A stretch of 52,876 nucleotides of DNA from DATEEG01 sp035525055. Its GTDB lineage: Bacteria > Actinomycetota > Acidimicrobiia > Spongiisociales > ZC4RG35. The notes below the pieces were generated by a model. That model was not told where the DNA came from. It saw nothing but the letters and a program-made list of their open reading frames with translations, and did no database searches. The stretch is taken from positions 1 through 52,876 of the forward strand of contig DATLEZ010000176.1 in NCBI GenBank assembly GCA_035525055.1, read 5' to 3'. Numbering within the stretch: position 1 is the stretch's first letter; each line of letters opens with the position of its first letter. The position numbers and the translations under genes are program-made. Of the stretch, positions 7,248 through 15,483 are shown piece by piece.

Positions 7248-7643
7248 ATGCTTACCGACCCTATTGCCGACATGCTCACCCGCATCCGCAACGCAGTTGC
7301 GGTGGGCCACGAGAAGGTCACGATGCCGACCTCCCATTTGAGGGAAGGCGTGGCGCGGATCCTCGCCTCCGAGGGCTATATCGATCGCTTCGAGGTCGCC
7401 TCGGAAGCGGTCAAGTCGAACCTCACCGTTTTTCTTCGTTACGGCCCCCGTCGGGCTCCCGCCATCTCCGGCCTCAAGCGGATCTCACGACCCGGTCACC
7501 GCGTATACCGGCCGGCCGATGCTTTGCCGCGAGTCCAGGGCGGCCTCGGGGTAGCCGTCGTCTCGACCTCCCAGGGTCTTCTCCCTGACCGCGAAGCCCG
7601 TCGCCGCAAATTGGGCGGCGAAGTCCTGTGCGAGGTTTGGTGA
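7248..7643 (+). CDS. rpsH: 30S ribosomal protein S8
   Basis: S8 is a primary 16S-binding protein that in E. coli also represses the spc operon. The 131-residue product opens DPIADMLTRIRNAVAVGHEKV, and its C-terminal half holds the GVAVVSTSQGLLPDREARRRKLGGE signature region. The ATG follows the rpsN stop with no gap; one base separates its stop from rplF. Confidence 0.97.
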   Translation: MLTDPIADMLTRIRNAVAVGHEKVTMPTSHLREGVARILASEGYIDRFEVASEAVKSNLTVFLRYGPRRAPAISGLKRISRPGHRVYRPADALPRVQGGLGVAVVSTSQGLLPDREARRRKLGGEVLCEVW

Positions 7644-7644
7644 C

Positions 7645-8199
7645 ATGAGCCGCATAGGCAAGAAGCCGATAACGGTCCCGCCCGGTGTCGAAGTAACCGT
7701 CGAAGGCGTTCGGGTCGGTGTCAAGGGGCCAAGGGGAAGTCTCGAACGGGTGTTTCCCGAGAACATGGTGTTCTCGATGGAGAAGACCGAAGAGGCGGGC
7801 ACGGTCCTGACGGTTTCGCGCCCGGATGACCAGCGGGACAACCGCGCACTGCACGGCCTGTCACGGGCGTTGCTGGCCAACATGGTCCTGGGAGTAGCCG
7901 AAGGTTTCCGCCGTGAACTCCAAATCGTTGGCGTCGGATACCGCGCCACGCTGAAGGGTTCGACGATCGAGCTTCAACTCGGGTTCAGCCATCCGGTTTC
8001 GGTTGACGCCCCGGAGGGCATCACCTTTGAAGTTCCCGAACCCACCCGGATAATCGTGTCCGGAGTGGACAAGGAACGGGTCGGCCAGGTCGCCGCCGAC
8101 ATTCGGAAACTGCGACCACCAGAGCCTTACAAGGGCAAAGGCGTGCGTCACCTCAATGAGCAGGTGCGCCGCAAAGCCGGGAAAGCAGGGAAGAGATGA
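7645..8199 (+). CDS. rplF: 50S ribosomal protein L6
   Basis: L6 has two similar RNA-binding halves near the sarcin-ricin loop. The 184-residue product starts SRIGKKPITVPPGVEV and ends with the conserved PEPYKGKGVRHLNEQVRRK, then a short basic tail. It begins one base after rpsH and overlaps rplR by 4 nt (ATGA), typical of the spc operon. Confidence 0.98.
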   Translation: MSRIGKKPITVPPGVEVTVEGVRVGVKGPRGSLERVFPENMVFSMEKTEEAGTVLTVSRPDDQRDNRALHGLSRALLANMVLGVAEGFRRELQIVGVGYRATLKGSTIELQLGFSHPVSVDAPEGITFEVPEPTRIIVSGVDKERVGQVAADIRKLRPPEPYKGKGVRHLNEQVRRKAGKAGKR

Positions 8200-8546
8200 A
8201 GAATCGCCTCGAGGCCCGCCGTCGCCGGCATTTTCGCGTGCGCAAGGCTGTCGTCGGCACTTCCGATCGTCCCCGCCTGGCGGTGTTCCGGAGCAACCGC
8301 TACCTGTACGCCCAGGTAATCGACGACAAGACCGGCCGCACCCTGGCAGCCGCCTCGTCCCAGGAAGCCTCTCTCCGATCAAAGACTCTGTCGGTGGAAA
8401 CCGCTACCGAGATCGGGAAACTCGTCGCCGAGCGCGCCAAGAGCGCCGGGGTCGGGGCCGTCGTCTTTGACCGTGGTGGCTTCACTTATCACGGTCGCAT
8501 CAAGGCTCTGGCGGATGCTGCCCGGGCATCCGGATTGGAGTTCTAG
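8196..8546 (+). CDS. rplR: 50S ribosomal protein L18
   Basis: L18 binds 5S rRNA together with L5. The 116-residue product contains RLAVFRSNRYLYAQVIDD and the closing FDRGGFTYHGRIKALADAAR, both diagnostic, with a basic N-terminus (RRRRHFRVRKA). It overlaps rplF by ATGA and ends 8 nt before rpsE. Confidence 0.98.
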   Translation: MKNRLEARRRRHFRVRKAVVGTSDRPRLAVFRSNRYLYAQVIDDKTGRTLAAASSQEASLRSKTLSVETATEIGKLVAERAKSAGVGAVVFDRGGFTYHGRIKALADAARASGLEF

Positions 8547-8554
8547 GAGTAACC

Positions 8555-9094
8555 ATGGCTGAGGTCCAATACGACGAGAGAGTCATCACGATCAACCGCG
8601 TTGCCAAGGTCACCAAGGGTGCCAAGCGGTTCAGCTTTACCGCCCTGGTCGTTGTCGGCGACGGCAACGGTCGGGTGGGAGTCGGTTATGGAAAGGCCCG
8701 GGAGGTCCCCAGTGCCATCCAGAAGGGGATGGAGGCCGCCCGCAAGGCAATGGTGTTGATCCCGATGGCCGGTCAGACCGTGGTCCACCAGGCCCTTGGC
8801 ATTCACGGTGCATCGCGGGTTCTCATCAAGCCGGCCGCACCCGGTACCGGTGTTATCGCCGGAGGGGCTGTCCGCCAGATTCTCGAGGCGGCCGGGATTC
8901 GAGACGCCCTCGCCAAATCGCTGGGCTCCCCGACCCACATCAATGTGGCTCAGGCCGCCATGAATGCCCTTACCGGCCAACGACGCCCAGAGCAGGTCGC
9001 GGCTCTGCGCGGCAAGCAACCCGAGGAGATTGTTCCTCCCGGCCTGCTGGCTGCATATCGGAGCACCGAGGCGCTGCGGGCCCGGAACGGTTAG
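8555..9094 (+). CDS. rpsE: 30S ribosomal protein S5
   Basis: S5 helps control decoding fidelity at the mRNA entry site. The 179-residue product has the double-stranded-RNA-binding-like segment ALVVVGDGNGRVGVGYGKA and the second-domain GGAVRQILEAAGIRDALAK. Start ATG 8555 is preceded by TAGGAG. Length and order (after rplR, before rpmD) are standard. Confidence 0.98.
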   Translation: MAEVQYDERVITINRVAKVTKGAKRFSFTALVVVGDGNGRVGVGYGKAREVPSAIQKGMEAARKAMVLIPMAGQTVVHQALGIHGASRVLIKPAAPGTGVIAGGAVRQILEAAGIRDALAKSLGSPTHINVAQAAMNALTGQRRPEQVAALRGKQPEEIVPPGLLAAYRSTEALRARNG

Positions 9095-9102
9095 GAGATC
9101 TC

Positions 9103-9342
9103 GTGGCAGAAGAACCCCCGAAGCCGGCTAAGGCCAAAAGGGCTACGAAAACCAAAGCGGCCGGCAAGGTCCAGGTGACCCTGCGCCGCTCCGTTATCGG
9201 GGAGAAGCCCAAGACCCGGCAAACGGTCGCAGGACTTGGTCTCGGCAAGATGAACTCCACCGTTGAGCTTCCCGATAACCCCTCGGTTCGGGGCATGATT
9301 CACGCTGTACGACATTTGGTAGAAGTGACCGAGTCGAAGTAG
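9103..9342 (+). CDS. rpmD: 50S ribosomal protein L30 with basic N-terminal extension
   Basis: The L30 core (VTLRRSVIGEKPKTRQTV onward) begins near residue 24; the family is usually about 60 residues and this product is 79. The added N-terminus is Lys/Ala/Pro-rich. The GTG start follows TTAGGAG. It stands between rpsE and rplO as expected for the spc operon. Confidence 0.96.
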   Translation: MAEEPPKPAKAKRATKTKAAGKVQVTLRRSVIGEKPKTRQTVAGLGLGKMNSTVELPDNPSVRGMIHAVRHLVEVTESK

Positions 9343-9353
9343 TCAGGTTTGAG

Positions 9354-9803
9354 ATGAGTGACCACCTCCAATTGCATGATTTGAAACCGGCCCCGGGGTC
9401 GAAGAAGAAGGCGATCAGGGTCGGACGCGGTCCCGGCGGCAAGGGCGGGAAGACCGCTGGACGCGGCACCAAGGGCCTCAAGGCTCGCAACACACTGCGT
9501 CCCGGCTTTGAGGGCGGTCAGACCTCGCTGATCATGCGGATCCCCAAGCTGAAAGGGTTCCGCAACCCAAACAAAGAGAACTTCGCCATCATCAACGTCG
9601 AGTCTCTCAACCGCTTCAGCGCCGGGGCGGTGGTGAACCCGGACGAACTACGCAAGCGCGGTTTCATCAAGCACCGTGGCCGAGTCAAGGTGTTGGCCGA
9701 AGGCGAACTCGACCGTGCCCTGACGGTCCAAGCCCACGCCTTTTCGGCAGCTGCGCGCACGAAAATCGAAGCCGCTGGCGGAACGTGCGAGACAATCGAA
9801 TGA
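9354..9803 (+). CDS. rplO: 50S ribosomal protein L15
   Basis: L15 is a late assembly protein. The 149-residue product has the Gly-rich N-terminal extension GRGPGGKGGKTAGRGTKG that threads into rRNA and the globular end with AGGTCETIE. ATG 9354 follows rpmD by 11 nt. A 110-nt gap with a heptad hairpin separates it from secY. Confidence 0.97.
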   Translation: MSDHLQLHDLKPAPGSKKKAIRVGRGPGGKGGKTAGRGTKGLKARNTLRPGFEGGQTSLIMRIPKLKGFRNPNKENFAIINVESLNRFSAGAVVNPDELRKRGFIKHRGRVKVLAEGELDRALTVQAHAFSAAARTKIEAAGGTCETIE

Positions 9804-9807
9804 GCCG

Positions 9808-9866
9808 CAAGTCGCAAGTCTCAAGCCTCAAGCCGGAACTTGTGGCTTGTGCTTTGTGGCTTGATG
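9808..9866. repeat. 4+4 heptad inverted array between rplO and secY
   Basis: Left arm: CAAGTCG, CAAGTCT, CAAGCCT, CAAGCCG (9808-9835). Right arm after GAA: CTTGTGG, CTTGTGC, TTTGTGG, CTTGATG (9839-9866). The arms are largely complementary when G-U pairs are allowed and form a hairpin of about 28 bp with a three-base loop. Same word family as 43606-43680. It starts 5 nt after the rplO stop. Confidence 0.9.
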
Positions 9867-9913
9867 CCCCCGGGCTGGATGCAGGTCGAGCCAGTCGGCT
9901 GGCGAGGTAACTC

Positions 9914-11227
9914 ATGCTGTCCATGTTCCGCCACATGTTCACGATTGCGGATCTTCGGGGGAAGATCCTCTTCACGCTGTCCATGTTCGCCGTGTACCGA
10001 CTTGGCGCGACCATTCCGGTCCCGGGGATAGACCTCAATGCCGTTCGGGTCTGGCAGGGCCAGCAACAGGCCGGCGGCATCTACGGGTTGCTGAACCTCT
10101 TCTCCGGTGGGGCCCTCGAGCAGTTCTCGGTGTTCTCTCTCGGGATCCTCCCCTACATCACCGCGACGATCATCATGCAGCTTCTCACCGTCGTGATCCC
10201 GCGGCTCCAGACCCTGCAGGACGAGGGCGAAGGTGGTCGCAAGGTCATCACCCAGTGGACCCGCTACATCACGGTTGTCCTTGCTCTGATCCAGTCGACC
10301 GGCTTCACCTACCTTTTCCACACCGGGACCCTCACCAACGGAATCGACCTGATCCCCAACTACAACCCGGGCCGGGTCGCCCTGATCGTCCTGACGATGA
10401 CGGCAGGAACGGCTTTTGTGATGTGGTTGGGTGAGTTGATCACCCAGCGGGGGATCGGCAACGGGATGTCGCTGATCATCTTCGTATCGATCCTCAGCCA
10501 GTTCCCCTTCATCTTCGGCCAGGTGTGGGGAACCACGGGTGCCATAGGCCGCTACGCAATCTTCGGCGCCATCATCCTGGCTTTCCTCGCCATGATCGTG
10601 GCGATCATCTATATCGACCAGGCGCAACGGCGTATCCCGATCCAGTTCGCCAAGAGAGTGAGAGGTCGCCGCGTCATGGGCGGTCAGTCCACCTACATCC
10701 CGCTCAAGGTGAACACCGCCGGCGTGATCCCGGTCATTTTCGCATCTTCAGTGATGCTGTTCCCATCGCTTTTGGTGACTGCGATCCCCTCAGACAACCG
10801 TTTTCTGGCGGGCATGCGGCGCTGGATCGATAGCAACCTCGGTGGTCAGACCGGTCGGGTGAGCATCTGGTACGTGATAATCCTGTTCACCCTGATCATC
10901 TTCTTCACGTACTTCTATACGGCCATCCAGTTCGATCCCAAGCGGCAATCAGAGATGCTGCAGAGACAGGGCGGCTTCATCCCCGGGGTCCGTCCCGGCA
11001 GTGCCACCACCCGATATCTCGGGCACACCCTCAACCGGATCACCCTTCCGGGTTCGGTCTATCTGGCCAGCATCGCGGTGATTCCCACCCTGGCCAGCCT
11101 GATCTGGGGCATCCCGATCGGCTTCTCGGGCGTATCGATCCTCATCGTTGTGGGCGTCGCCATCGAAACGATGAAACAGGTGGAAAGCCAGTTAACAATG
11201 CGCAACTACGAAGGCTTCCTCACATGA
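9914..11227 (+). CDS. secY: Protein translocase subunit SecY
   Basis: SecY forms the protein-conducting channel of the cytoplasmic membrane with SecE and SecG. The 437-residue product has the expected ten hydrophobic spans, an early plug region after YRLGATIPVPGID, and the cytosolic loop with KRVRGRRVMGGQSTYIPLK that contacts SecA and the ribosome. The ATG at 9914 is preceded by GAGGTAAC. It is followed by a heptad hairpin and adk, the usual secY-adk-map order. Confidence 0.98.
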   Translation: MLSMFRHMFTIADLRGKILFTLSMFAVYRLGATIPVPGIDLNAVRVWQGQQQAGGIYGLLNLFSGGALEQFSVFSLGILPYITATIIMQLLTVVIPRLQTLQDEGEGGRKVITQWTRYITVVLALIQSTGFTYLFHTGTLTNGIDLIPNYNPGRVALIVLTMTAGTAFVMWLGELITQRGIGNGMSLIIFVSILSQFPFIFGQVWGTTGAIGRYAIFGAIILAFLAMIVAIIYIDQAQRRIPIQFAKRVRGRRVMGGQSTYIPLKVNTAGVIPVIFASSVMLFPSLLVTAIPSDNRFLAGMRRWIDSNLGGQTGRVSIWYVIILFTLIIFFTYFYTAIQFDPKRQSEMLQRQGGFIPGVRPGSATTRYLGHTLNRITLPGSVYLASIAVIPTLASLIWGIPIGFSGVSILIVVGVAIETMKQVESQLTMRNYEGFLT

Positions 11228-11232
11228 AACCC

Positions 11233-11309
11233 GTTTTACGTTTTACGTTTTACGTTTTACGTTCCGATCCCCGGTTCGACGTAGAACGTAGAACGTACAA
11301 CGTAGAACG
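11233..11309. repeat. 4+4 heptad inverted array between secY and adk
   Basis: Four perfect GTTTTAC words (11233-11260) are followed by a 20-nt spacer and four GTAGAAC words (11281-11308; the third reads GTACAAC). In RNA each GUUUUAC can pair with GUAGAAC using one G-U wobble, giving a hairpin of roughly 28 bp. It starts 5 nt after the secY stop and ends 12 nt before the adk GTG. This is the cleanest example of the 4+4 design in the window. Confidence 0.95.
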
Positions 11310-11321
11310 GAGCTGAACGAA

Positions 11322-11867
11322 GTGAAGCTCTTGTTCATTGGTCCTCCTGGGGCAGGCAAGGGGACCCAGGCTTCTCTCGTTGCCAACAGACTCGGCATCC
11401 CACACATCTCGACCGGCGAGATGTTTCGACACCACGTCTCCAACGGGACCGAACTCGGCAAGCGAGTCAAAGCCATCCTGGAGGAAGGCGGCTACGTCCC
11501 CGACGACATCACTGTGGCAATGCTGGCCGAGCGACTCGCCGAACCGGATGCCCGGCCCGGATACATTCTCGACGGCTTTCCCCGAACCGGACCTCAGGTG
11601 GAGGCGCTCGATCAGTTAATCGGGCCGGAAGGACTCGACAAGGTGGTTCTCTTCGAAGTGGACGAGGACGCCCTGGCTGCTCGCATGCTTTCCAGAGGCA
11701 GGGCCGACGACACCGAGGAGACCATCCGCAACCGCTTCAAGATCTACGAGGAGCAGACCGCCCCACTGATCGAGATCTACGGCGATCGGCGTCTGGTGGT
11801 GACGGTCGACGGCATCGGCGAAGTAGACGAAGTGACCGAAAGAGTTCTGAAAGCAGTTCGCTCTTGA
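11322..11867 (+). CDS. adk: Adenylate kinase (short-lid form)
   Basis: Adk interconverts ATP+AMP and 2 ADP. The P-loop GPPGAGKGTQ lies at residues 8-17, the AMP-binding segment STGEMFRHHV follows, and DGFPRT is present. At 181 residues the zinc-binding LID insert is absent, which is typical of actinobacterial enzymes. GTG 11322 gives the conserved MKLLFIGPPG start. It sits between secY and map; the heptad hairpin lies in front and a heptad block plus a hairpin lie behind. Confidence 0.97.
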   Translation: MKLLFIGPPGAGKGTQASLVANRLGIPHISTGEMFRHHVSNGTELGKRVKAILEEGGYVPDDITVAMLAERLAEPDARPGYILDGFPRTGPQVEALDQLIGPEGLDKVVLFEVDEDALAARMLSRGRADDTEETIRNRFKIYEEQTAPLIEIYGDRRLVVTVDGIGEVDEVTERVLKAVRS

Positions 11868-11871
11868 ACGT

Positions 11872-11924
11872 CCGTCCTCCGTCTTCAGTCTTCCGTCTGA
11901 TTGGCGATCCAGAGGATCGCCAAT
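11872..11924 (+). repeat. Four-heptad block and a start-codon hairpin between adk and map
   Basis: CCGTCCT, CCGTCTT, CAGTCTT, CCGTCTG occupy 11872-11899. Immediately after, ATTGGCGATCC (11900-11910) and GGATCGCCAAT (11914-11924) form a perfect 11-bp stem with an AGA loop. The 3' arm ends on the first two bases of the map ATG (11923), so the initiation site would be partly paired. The word type matches 18118-18152 in reverse complement. Confidence 0.88.
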
Positions 11925-12756
11925 GATCACCCTCAAGTCCGACCGCGAGTTCGCCAAAATGGCTGTGGCCGGGGCCTGCGTTGCGGCGGTTCATCACGCC
12001 GTCCGCGAGGCGGCCAAACCCGGCGTCGCCCTCAAGGACCTGGATGTGATCGCCGCCCAGATCACCAAAGAGCGCGGTTGCACCCCATCGTTTCTCGGGT
12101 ATCAGCCATCGCCCCACCAGATTCCCTATCCGGGCCACCTTTGCCTATCGGTGAATGACGTCATCGTCCACGGGATCCCCTCGACCTACAAGCTGCGGGC
12201 GGGCGACGTCCTGTCGGTCGATGCCGGTGCCATCTTCGAGGGCTTCCACGGCGACGCTGCTTTCACCATGGCGATCGGGGAGGTGTCGGCCGGGGCCGCC
12301 CGCCTTATCGGCGCCACGGAGGAGGGGATGTGGGCCGGTATCCGCCAGGTCAAGGCCGGAACCCGCATCGGCGATGTCTCGGCCGCTGTCCAAGAGGTCG
12401 GGGAGCGTCACAAGATTGGGATCGTGCGGGAGTACGTGGGCCACGGAATCGGCCGCCAGATGCACGAAGAGCCCCAAATTTCCAATATTGGCGTGGCCGG
12501 AAGGGGGATGAAGCTCAAGGCCGGCATGGCGGTCTGTATCGAACCCATGTTCAACCTCGGAAGCTGGGAAACCACGGTCGATTCCGACGGATGGACCGTG
12601 CGGACCGCCGACGGGTCGCTTTCCGCCCATTTCGAACATACAGTGGCCATAACCAGGGACGGGGTGAAGGTGATGACCCTGGCCGAAAAACCGGTTGATT
12701 TGGTAGAAATGGCCAGTAGCAGGTACCATTCTCCGCCGGTCTTCGGAACCCAATAG
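11923..12756 (+). CDS. map: Methionine aminopeptidase, type I
   Basis: Removes the initiator methionine from nascent proteins using two metal ions. The pita-bread fold is recognised by SVNDVIVHGIPS, the ligand Asp residues in SVDAGAIF and GDAAFTM, the His in GHGIGRQMHE, and the Glu residues in CIEPMF and FEHTVAI. The 277-residue length is normal for the class, with a slightly longer C-terminus. The ATG overlaps the base of a perfect hairpin, and no clear Shine-Dalgarno is exposed upstream. Confidence 0.97.
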   Translation: MITLKSDREFAKMAVAGACVAAVHHAVREAAKPGVALKDLDVIAAQITKERGCTPSFLGYQPSPHQIPYPGHLCLSVNDVIVHGIPSTYKLRAGDVLSVDAGAIFEGFHGDAAFTMAIGEVSAGAARLIGATEEGMWAGIRQVKAGTRIGDVSAAVQEVGERHKIGIVREYVGHGIGRQMHEEPQISNIGVAGRGMKLKAGMAVCIEPMFNLGSWETTVDSDGWTVRTADGSLSAHFEHTVAITRDGVKVMTLAEKPVDLVEMASSRYHSPPVFGTQ

Positions 12757-12774
12757 AGACGTGATCAATTTCTC

Positions 12775-12996
12775 GTGACAGAGGAAGACGACGTCATCCG
12801 GGTCCAAGGCACCGTTGTCCAAAACCTCCCGAACGCAATGTTCAAGGTCGAAATCGACGGTGGCTTGGAAGTGCTCGCGCACGTCTCCGGAAAAATGAGG
12901 ATGCGGCGTATCCGGATTCTTCCCGGGGACCGGGTAGATGTTGAGTTGTCGGCGTACGACCCCACCAGGGGCCGAATCGTCTGGAGATATAGATGA
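12775..12996 (+). CDS. infA: Translation initiation factor IF-1
   Basis: IF-1 occupies the A site of the 30S subunit during initiation. The 73-residue product is an S1-like OB fold with VQNLPNAMFKVEI and the GDRVDVELSAYDPTRGRIVWRYR end. Start GTG 12775 agrees with the usual length. It lies 18 nt after map, and its TGA overlaps the rpmJ ATG (ATGA). The order infA-rpmJ-rpsM is standard for actinobacteria. Confidence 0.97.
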   Translation: MTEEDDVIRVQGTVVQNLPNAMFKVEIDGGLEVLAHVSGKMRMRRIRILPGDRVDVELSAYDPTRGRIVWRYR

Positions 12997-13106
12997 AAGT
13001 AAGACCTTCCACCAAAAAGATGTGTGAAAAGTGCCGGATCATCCGGCGGCACGGCCGCGTTTGGGTGATCTGTCCCAACCCGCGTCATAAGCAGCGTCAG
13101 GGGTAA
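12993..13106 (+). CDS. rpmJ: 50S ribosomal protein L36
   Basis: A 37-codon gene from ATG 12993 to TAA 13106, product MKVRPSTKKMCEKCRIIRR and so on. It is the zinc-binding (C+) form of L36: Cys11, Cys14, Cys27 and His32 are all present. The ATGA overlap with infA and the rpsM start 4 nt after its stop support it. No zinc-free paralogue is seen in the window. Confidence 0.96.
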   Translation: MKVRPSTKKMCEKCRIIRRHGRVWVICPNPRHKQRQG

Positions 13107-13110
13107 TTGC

Positions 13111-13488
13111 ATGGCTCGAATCGCAGGCGTTGATCTTCCCCGCGACAAGCGGCTTGAGATCGGACTCACCTATATCTTCGGCATCGGTCTAACTCGCTCG
13201 CAGCAGATCTGCCAGGAGTTGAGCCTGAGCCCGGACACCAAGGTGAAGGATCTGACGGAAGACGAGGCGGCCCGCGTTCGCAGGCACATCGAGCAGTACT
13301 TCCAGGTTGAAGGCGACCTTCGCCGGGAGATTCAGCAGAACATCAAGCGGAAGATCGAGATCGGCTGCTACCAGGGCATTCGCCATCGTCGTGGCCTCCC
13401 TGTCAGAGGTCAACGTACCCACACCAACGCTCGCACCCGCAAAGGCCCGAAAGTGGCCATTGCCGGCAAGAAGAAACTCAAGAAGTAG
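13111..13488 (+). CDS. rpsM: 30S ribosomal protein S13
   Basis: S13 contacts the P-site tRNA and the 50S subunit. The 125-residue product opens ARIAGVDLPRDKRLEIGLTY, has a helix-hairpin-helix-like middle, and ends in the basic RGLPVRGQRTHTNARTRKG region. Four bases separate it from rpmJ, and it starts the rpsM-rpsK-rpsD-rpoA-rplQ alpha operon. Confidence 0.98.
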   Translation: MARIAGVDLPRDKRLEIGLTYIFGIGLTRSQQICQELSLSPDTKVKDLTEDEAARVRRHIEQYFQVEGDLRREIQQNIKRKIEIGCYQGIRHRRGLPVRGQRTHTNARTRKGPKVAIAGKKKLKK

Positions 13489-13497
13489 GTATAGACG

Positions 13498-13914
13498 GTG
13501 GCAAAACAGACTCAACCAGCTGCCGCCAGCGGCGGCCCCAAGAGGGTGCGTCGGCGCGAGCGCAAGAACATTTCACACGGCCAGGCTCACATCAAGGCAT
13601 CCTTCAACAACACTCTCATCACGATCACCGACCAAGGCGGCAATGCCGTCGTCTGGACCTCGGGCGGTGCGGTCGGATTCAAAGGCTCCCGCAAGTCGAC
13701 TCCTTACGCGGCCCAGGTGGCAGCGGAGGAAGCCGCCCGCCGGGCCGGCGAGCACGGAATCCGCAAGCTCGATGTGATCGTCTCCGGCACCGGCTCGGGC
13801 CGCGACACCGCAGTCCGCACCCTCCAGAACATGGGCATGGAGATCACCGGGATCCGTGATGTGACTCCGATGCCGCACAACGGCTGCCGCCCCAAGAAGC
13901 GGCGGAGGGGTTAG
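13498..13914 (+). CDS. rpsK: 30S ribosomal protein S11
   Basis: S11 sits on the platform of the 30S subunit near the mRNA exit. The 138-residue product has a short basic N-terminal lead, then HIKASFNNTLITITDQGGN and the C-terminal DVTPMPHNGCRPKKRRRG. The GTG at 13498 is the only start that keeps the conserved N-terminus, 9 nt after rpsM. Confidence 0.97.
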   Translation: MAKQTQPAAASGGPKRVRRRERKNISHGQAHIKASFNNTLITITDQGGNAVVWTSGGAVGFKGSRKSTPYAAQVAAEEAARRAGEHGIRKLDVIVSGTGSGRDTAVRTLQNMGMEITGIRDVTPMPHNGCRPKKRRRG

Positions 13915-13916
13915 AC

Positions 13917-14522
13917 ATGGCGCGTTACACGGGGCCCCGCCACCGCGCCTGTCGGCGCGCACGCACTCCTCTTTGTCAGAACAAGCGCTGCCCGGTCGAG
14001 CGTCGCCCTTATCCACCCGGCCAGCACGGCCGCGGACGGATCAAGGAGAGCGACTACATGTTGCAGCTGCGCGAGAAGCAGAAGCTGCGCACCATGTACG
14101 GCGTTCTCGAACGGCAGTTCCGCCGCTACTACGAGATGGCAAACCGCCAGGGCGGCGTCACGGGTGAGAACCTGCTGCGCCTGCTCGAGCAACGCCTGGA
14201 CAATGTCGTCTGGCGATCAGGTTTCGCCGCCACCAGGCCCCAGGCCCGCCAGCTTGTCAACCATGGCCACTTCATGGTCAATAGCAAAAAGGTCGACATC
14301 CCCTCTTATCAGCTCAAAGTGGGAGACGTGGTCTCCGTCAAAGAGCGCAGTCGTGAGCTGATCATCATTCAGCACGCCGTTGACACCATCAGCCACCCAA
14401 TCCCCGATTGGCTGAGCGTTGTCGCTGGCGAGCGCAAATTCACCGTGTTGGCCGTGCCCAGCCGCGACCAGATCGATACCGCTATCAGAGAACAGATGAT
14501 CGTCGAGCTCTACTCCAAGTGA
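13917..14522 (+). CDS. rpsD: 30S ribosomal protein S4
   Basis: S4 nucleates 16S folding and contributes to decoding accuracy. The 201-residue product has the ERRPYPPGQHGRGR block and the S4 RNA-binding domain around RLDNVVWRSGFAATRPQARQ. The N-terminus has three cysteines (residues 12, 20, 25) where zinc-binding S4 proteins usually have four, so zinc binding may be partial or lost. ATG 13917 follows rpsK by 2 nt. Confidence 0.97.
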   Translation: MARYTGPRHRACRRARTPLCQNKRCPVERRPYPPGQHGRGRIKESDYMLQLREKQKLRTMYGVLERQFRRYYEMANRQGGVTGENLLRLLEQRLDNVVWRSGFAATRPQARQLVNHGHFMVNSKKVDIPSYQLKVGDVVSVKERSRELIIIQHAVDTISHPIPDWLSVVAGERKFTVLAVPSRDQIDTAIREQMIVELYSK

Positions 14523-14541
14523 GCCGAAAGGAGAAAGAGCC

Positions 14542-15483
14542 GTGTTAATAGTTCAACGTCCCCATATCGCTGAGGAAGAGGCCGGTCCCAACCGCTCCCG
14601 TTTTATCGCCGAGCCTTTGGAACCGGGCTTCGGATACACCCTGGGCAACACTCTGCGCCGGACCCTGCTTTCGCGGGTGCCGGGTGCTGCCGTCACCAAC
14701 ATCCGGATCGAAGGGGTCCAGCACGAGTTTTCGACTGTGCCGGGCGTAGTCGAAGACGTCGTCGACATCATCCTCAACGTCAAGCAGATCGTGGTCCGGC
14801 TGATGGAGTCGGACGAGCACACGTTGTATCTGACTGCCAAAGGCCCCGGCGTCGTTACTGCCGGTCAGCTGAAGGTGCCGGCCGGGGTGGAGATCGTCAA
14901 CACAGACCACCACATCGCGACGCTGTCCGGTGAAGGCCGGCTCGAAATTGAACTGACGGTTGCCCCCGGAGTGGGTTACCGCAGTGCCGATTCCAACAAG
15001 CAAGGCTCGGGCGTCATCGGTGTCATTCCGATCGACTCGATCTTCTCGCCAGTTCGCAAGGTCGCCTATCGGGTCGAGAACACCCAGGTCGGACAGATGA
15101 CGAACTTCGATCGGCTGGTTCTCGATGTCGAGACCAACGGTGCCATCGCTCCAGGCGAAGCGGTTTCATCAGCCGGCAAGACCTTGCGCGAACTGATGAG
15201 TCTCTTCGCCGATATGGGCGAAGGCGTCGGTCTCGAGCTTGGCGAGCGGCAGAGTGAGAGTTCGGGGTCGCCCGATCTCGACCTCCCGATCGAGGCTCTC
15301 GACCTCTCCGAGCGTCCCCGCAACTGCCTCCGCAGGGCCCAGATCAAGACTGTCGGCGAACTCGTGCAACGAACCGCCGACGATCTCCTCAACATCACCA
15401 ACTTCGGCCAGAAGAGCCTGGAAGAAGTAATCGCCAAGCTCGACGAGCTCGGCTTGTCCCTGGCGGATCAAGGCAGCAACTAA
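14542..15483 (+). CDS. rpoA: RNA polymerase alpha subunit
   Basis: The alpha dimer scaffolds RNA polymerase and its C-terminal domain reads UP elements and activators. The N-terminal domain has LEPGFGYTLGNTLRRTLLSR; the C-terminal domain (about residues 245-310) has LSERPRNCLRRAQIKTV and NFGQKSLEEV. At 313 residues the length is normal. GTG 14542 follows AAAGGAGAAAGAG, a strong ribosome-binding site. The stop overlaps the rplQ start (TAATG). Confidence 0.98.
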   Translation: MLIVQRPHIAEEEAGPNRSRFIAEPLEPGFGYTLGNTLRRTLLSRVPGAAVTNIRIEGVQHEFSTVPGVVEDVVDIILNVKQIVVRLMESDEHTLYLTAKGPGVVTAGQLKVPAGVEIVNTDHHIATLSGEGRLEIELTVAPGVGYRSADSNKQGSGVIGVIPIDSIFSPVRKVAYRVENTQVGQMTNFDRLVLDVETNGAIAPGEAVSSAGKTLRELMSLFADMGEGVGLELGERQSESSGSPDLDLPIEALDLSERPRNCLRRAQIKTVGELVQRTADDLLNITNFGQKSLEEVIAKLDELGLSLADQGSN

